Source of the DNA: Acidobacteriota bacterium
GTDB lineage: Bacteria > Acidobacteriota > Blastocatellia > RBC074
Assembly (NCBI GenBank): GCA_013140935.1
Contig: JABFSD010000930.1
Coordinates: forward strand, 1-6,389
DNA length: 6,389 bases
Reading direction: 5' to 3'
The notes below the pieces were generated by a model, which worked only from the letters and a program-made list of their open reading frames with translations, was not told the origin of the DNA and did not search any database. The position numbers and the translations under genes are program-made. Below, piece after piece: positions 5,226-6,389 of this stretch (positions within the stretch are counted from its first letter, which is position 1; each line of letters begins with the position of its first letter).

Positions 5226-6389
5226 AGTCGCTCGCGCGCACCCAACCGTGCGCAGCATTATCGGGTTGGCCGCCGTGTTCGACGTAAGCGACCTTGAGTT
5301 TGTCGAGCGCATCAGCCGGCAGGGCGTTGCGTTTGGCTTTGACGTTCACGTTATAAAGCCGCGCCGCATTCAACCCGAGGATGTTCGCCTTGTCTTGTTT
5401 CGTCAATTTCTTGTAGCCGAATTTCGCGCACATCTCATCGCTGATCTGAAAGCGTTTGAACGCATCAATGCCCCATTGCGGCGAACCCCACCACAAACAA
5501 TCGGTGCCCCACACAACGTGGTCTGAGCCGTAATTTTTGATGTTCTTGCCGATGCCGTGCATCGCCATCACGGGATCAATCACCGACAACACGTTAAAGA
5601 AACTGCCGATTTCACAATAGAGGTTGTTGATTTTCGGATTGCGTTGCTTGATGCCCATCAACACGTTGTGCCACGCAAAGTCGCCCGTCGTCGGGTCGTA
5701 ATTGTTCGACTCTTTCCAGTTGGCTTCGTTGGGGCCGTGCTGAATCGCCGAGTGATAAACCACGAAATTGAAATCGGGATTGCGCAACGCCGCCTTTTCC
5801 ATGTCTTTCGGATTCGCCAAATGCCCCAGCTTACGCGATTGATAAGAGTAACCTTTGTGTACGCTGATGAGTTTGACGCCACGCTTGCGCGACTCTTCGA
5901 TAAAGAATTGCGCGTTGTCGTCGTCGCACTGAAACCCGTTGCCGGTTTGCGCCGGGTCGGTATGGCAATACCACTTCCATGACGAGATGCCATATTGCTT
6001 GATCTCGCGTTCCATCTGTTCGAGCAATTCGGCTTTGTTCATCGCGTTGGCCGTCTTGTCCCAATAATGGTTGGGCGCGAGATTGCCTTGATTGAGCGCA
6101 CGTTGCGAACCGGCGAGTTCATTGATGTTTTTGCGCGCTTCGCACATCAGCCAACTGGGCAACACGCGATTGAGTCCGGGCGTACGCGCCTGGCCTTCGA
6201 GAATCTTGCCGTCTTTGTCGCGGTTGATCTCGCGTCCGGGTACGCCGGAAATCACCACCATATTCGTATCGGAATCGAAGAACATCTCTTTGACGAAATT
6301 CTTGAAGCCGTAAGAAGCCGCGTCGTCTTTGAGGTTGAAGCCCATGTTCTTGACGAATTCCATCGTGCGGAAGCCCTGAATGGCGACGC
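5224..6389 (-). CDS. Metal-dependent amidohydrolase (Amidohydro_2-type), 5' end outside window
   Basis: The minus-strand frame is open from the window end to TAA at 5224-5226, giving about 387 visible residues. The Met codon at 6361-6363 is preceded in frame by VAIQGFRT, so it is internal and the true start lies beyond the window. The protein looks like a TIM-barrel amidohydrolase of the Amidohydro_2 group, which hydrolyses or decarboxylates small cyclic or carboxylated substrates. Candidate metal/catalytic residues: His codon at 5857-5859 in ISVHKGYS, His at 5752-5754 in VVYHSAI, and Asp at 5500-5502 in WGTDCLWWG, the usual final-strand Asp. The N-terminal HxH motif is expected upstream and is not visible. 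[10 protein letters not shown] (about 5956-5982) sits where the family often has a strand-4 ligand. The C-terminal [18 protein letters not shown] is the typical end helix of the family ('k..il..NaarLy'). It is convergent with ridA across a shared palindrome. Substrate unknown; a signal peptide cannot be judged. Confidence 0.85.
   Translation of the reverse strand, partial: VAIQGFRTMEFVKNMGFNLKDDAASYGFKNFVKEMFFDSDTNMVVISGVPGREINRDKDGKILEGQARTPGLNRVLPSWLMCEARKNINELAGSQRALNQGNLAPNHYWDKTANAMNKAELLEQMEREIKQYGISSWKWYCHTDPAQTGNGFQCDDDNAQFFIEESRKRGVKLISVHKGYSYQSRKLGHLANPKDMEKAALRNPDFNFVVYHSAIQHGPNEANWKESNNYDPTTGDFAWHNVLMGIKQRNPKINNLYCEIGSFFNVLSVIDPVMAMHGIGKNIKNYGSDHVVWGTDCLWWGSPQWGIDAFKRFQISDEMCAKFGYKKLTKQDKANILGLNAARLYNVNVKAKRNALPADALDKLKVAYVEHGGQPDNAAHGWVRASD

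Noticed and set aside
5557..5982. Plus-strand ORF opposite the amidohydrolase
   Set aside because: Antisense to conserved amidohydrolase motifs, with a His/Val/Arg-rich shadow composition.

Overview
The window looks like a piece of a Gram-negative genome of medium GC content (about 53-55% by eye). My best guess is Acidobacteriota, possibly a Blastocatellia-like lineage. The outer-membrane receptor fragment and three or four exported proteins point to a double-membrane cell. The large PvdQ-like acylase, the secreted protein of unknown function that begins GSVLFFNRYTS after its signal peptide, and the many palindromic elements between genes resemble proteins and repeats I associate with that group. 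This placement is an inference from recollection; there is no rRNA or marker gene here to settle it.

Layout, left to right. (1) 1-743, plus strand: the C-terminal barrel end of a TonB-dependent outer-membrane receptor, cut by the window edge. (2) 744-797: a 54-nt gap holding a perfect 12-bp hairpin. (3) 798-3140, plus: a complete exported penicillin-amidase-family Ntn-hydrolase precursor with its catalytic residues intact. It carries a 94-nt palindromic element read in frame just before the self-cleavage serine. (4) 3141-3741: a 601-nt gap, AT-richer than the genes. It starts with a long, almost fully paired hairpin (3184-3285), and no convincing gene follows. (5) 3742-4635, plus: a secreted protein of unknown function, followed by a clear intrinsic terminator. 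(6) 4728-5108, plus: a RidA/YjgF-family enamine/imine deaminase. (7) 5109-5225: a nested palindrome ending in a T-tract, placed between convergent genes. (8) 5224-6389, minus: most of a metal-dependent amidohydrolase (Amidohydro_2 type), with its N-terminus beyond the window.

How the genes may work together: the receptor and acylase are close and co-directional and could share a transcript. In Pseudomonas the related acylase PvdQ matures a siderophore in the periplasm, so an uptake-plus-acylase pairing is plausible but unproven. The secreted protein and ridA are separated by a terminator and look like independent units. The amidohydrolase is transcribed towards ridA.

The most notable signal is the set of palindromes. 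One is an ORF-compatible element built of 8-nt units, embedded in the part of the acylase precursor expected to be cut out or exposed on maturation. Another is a 3'-UTR-like hairpin whose mismatches are mostly G-U pairs on the plus strand. The third is a two-armed junction element at the convergent site. No CRISPR array, tRNA, rRNA, transposase or integrase was seen.
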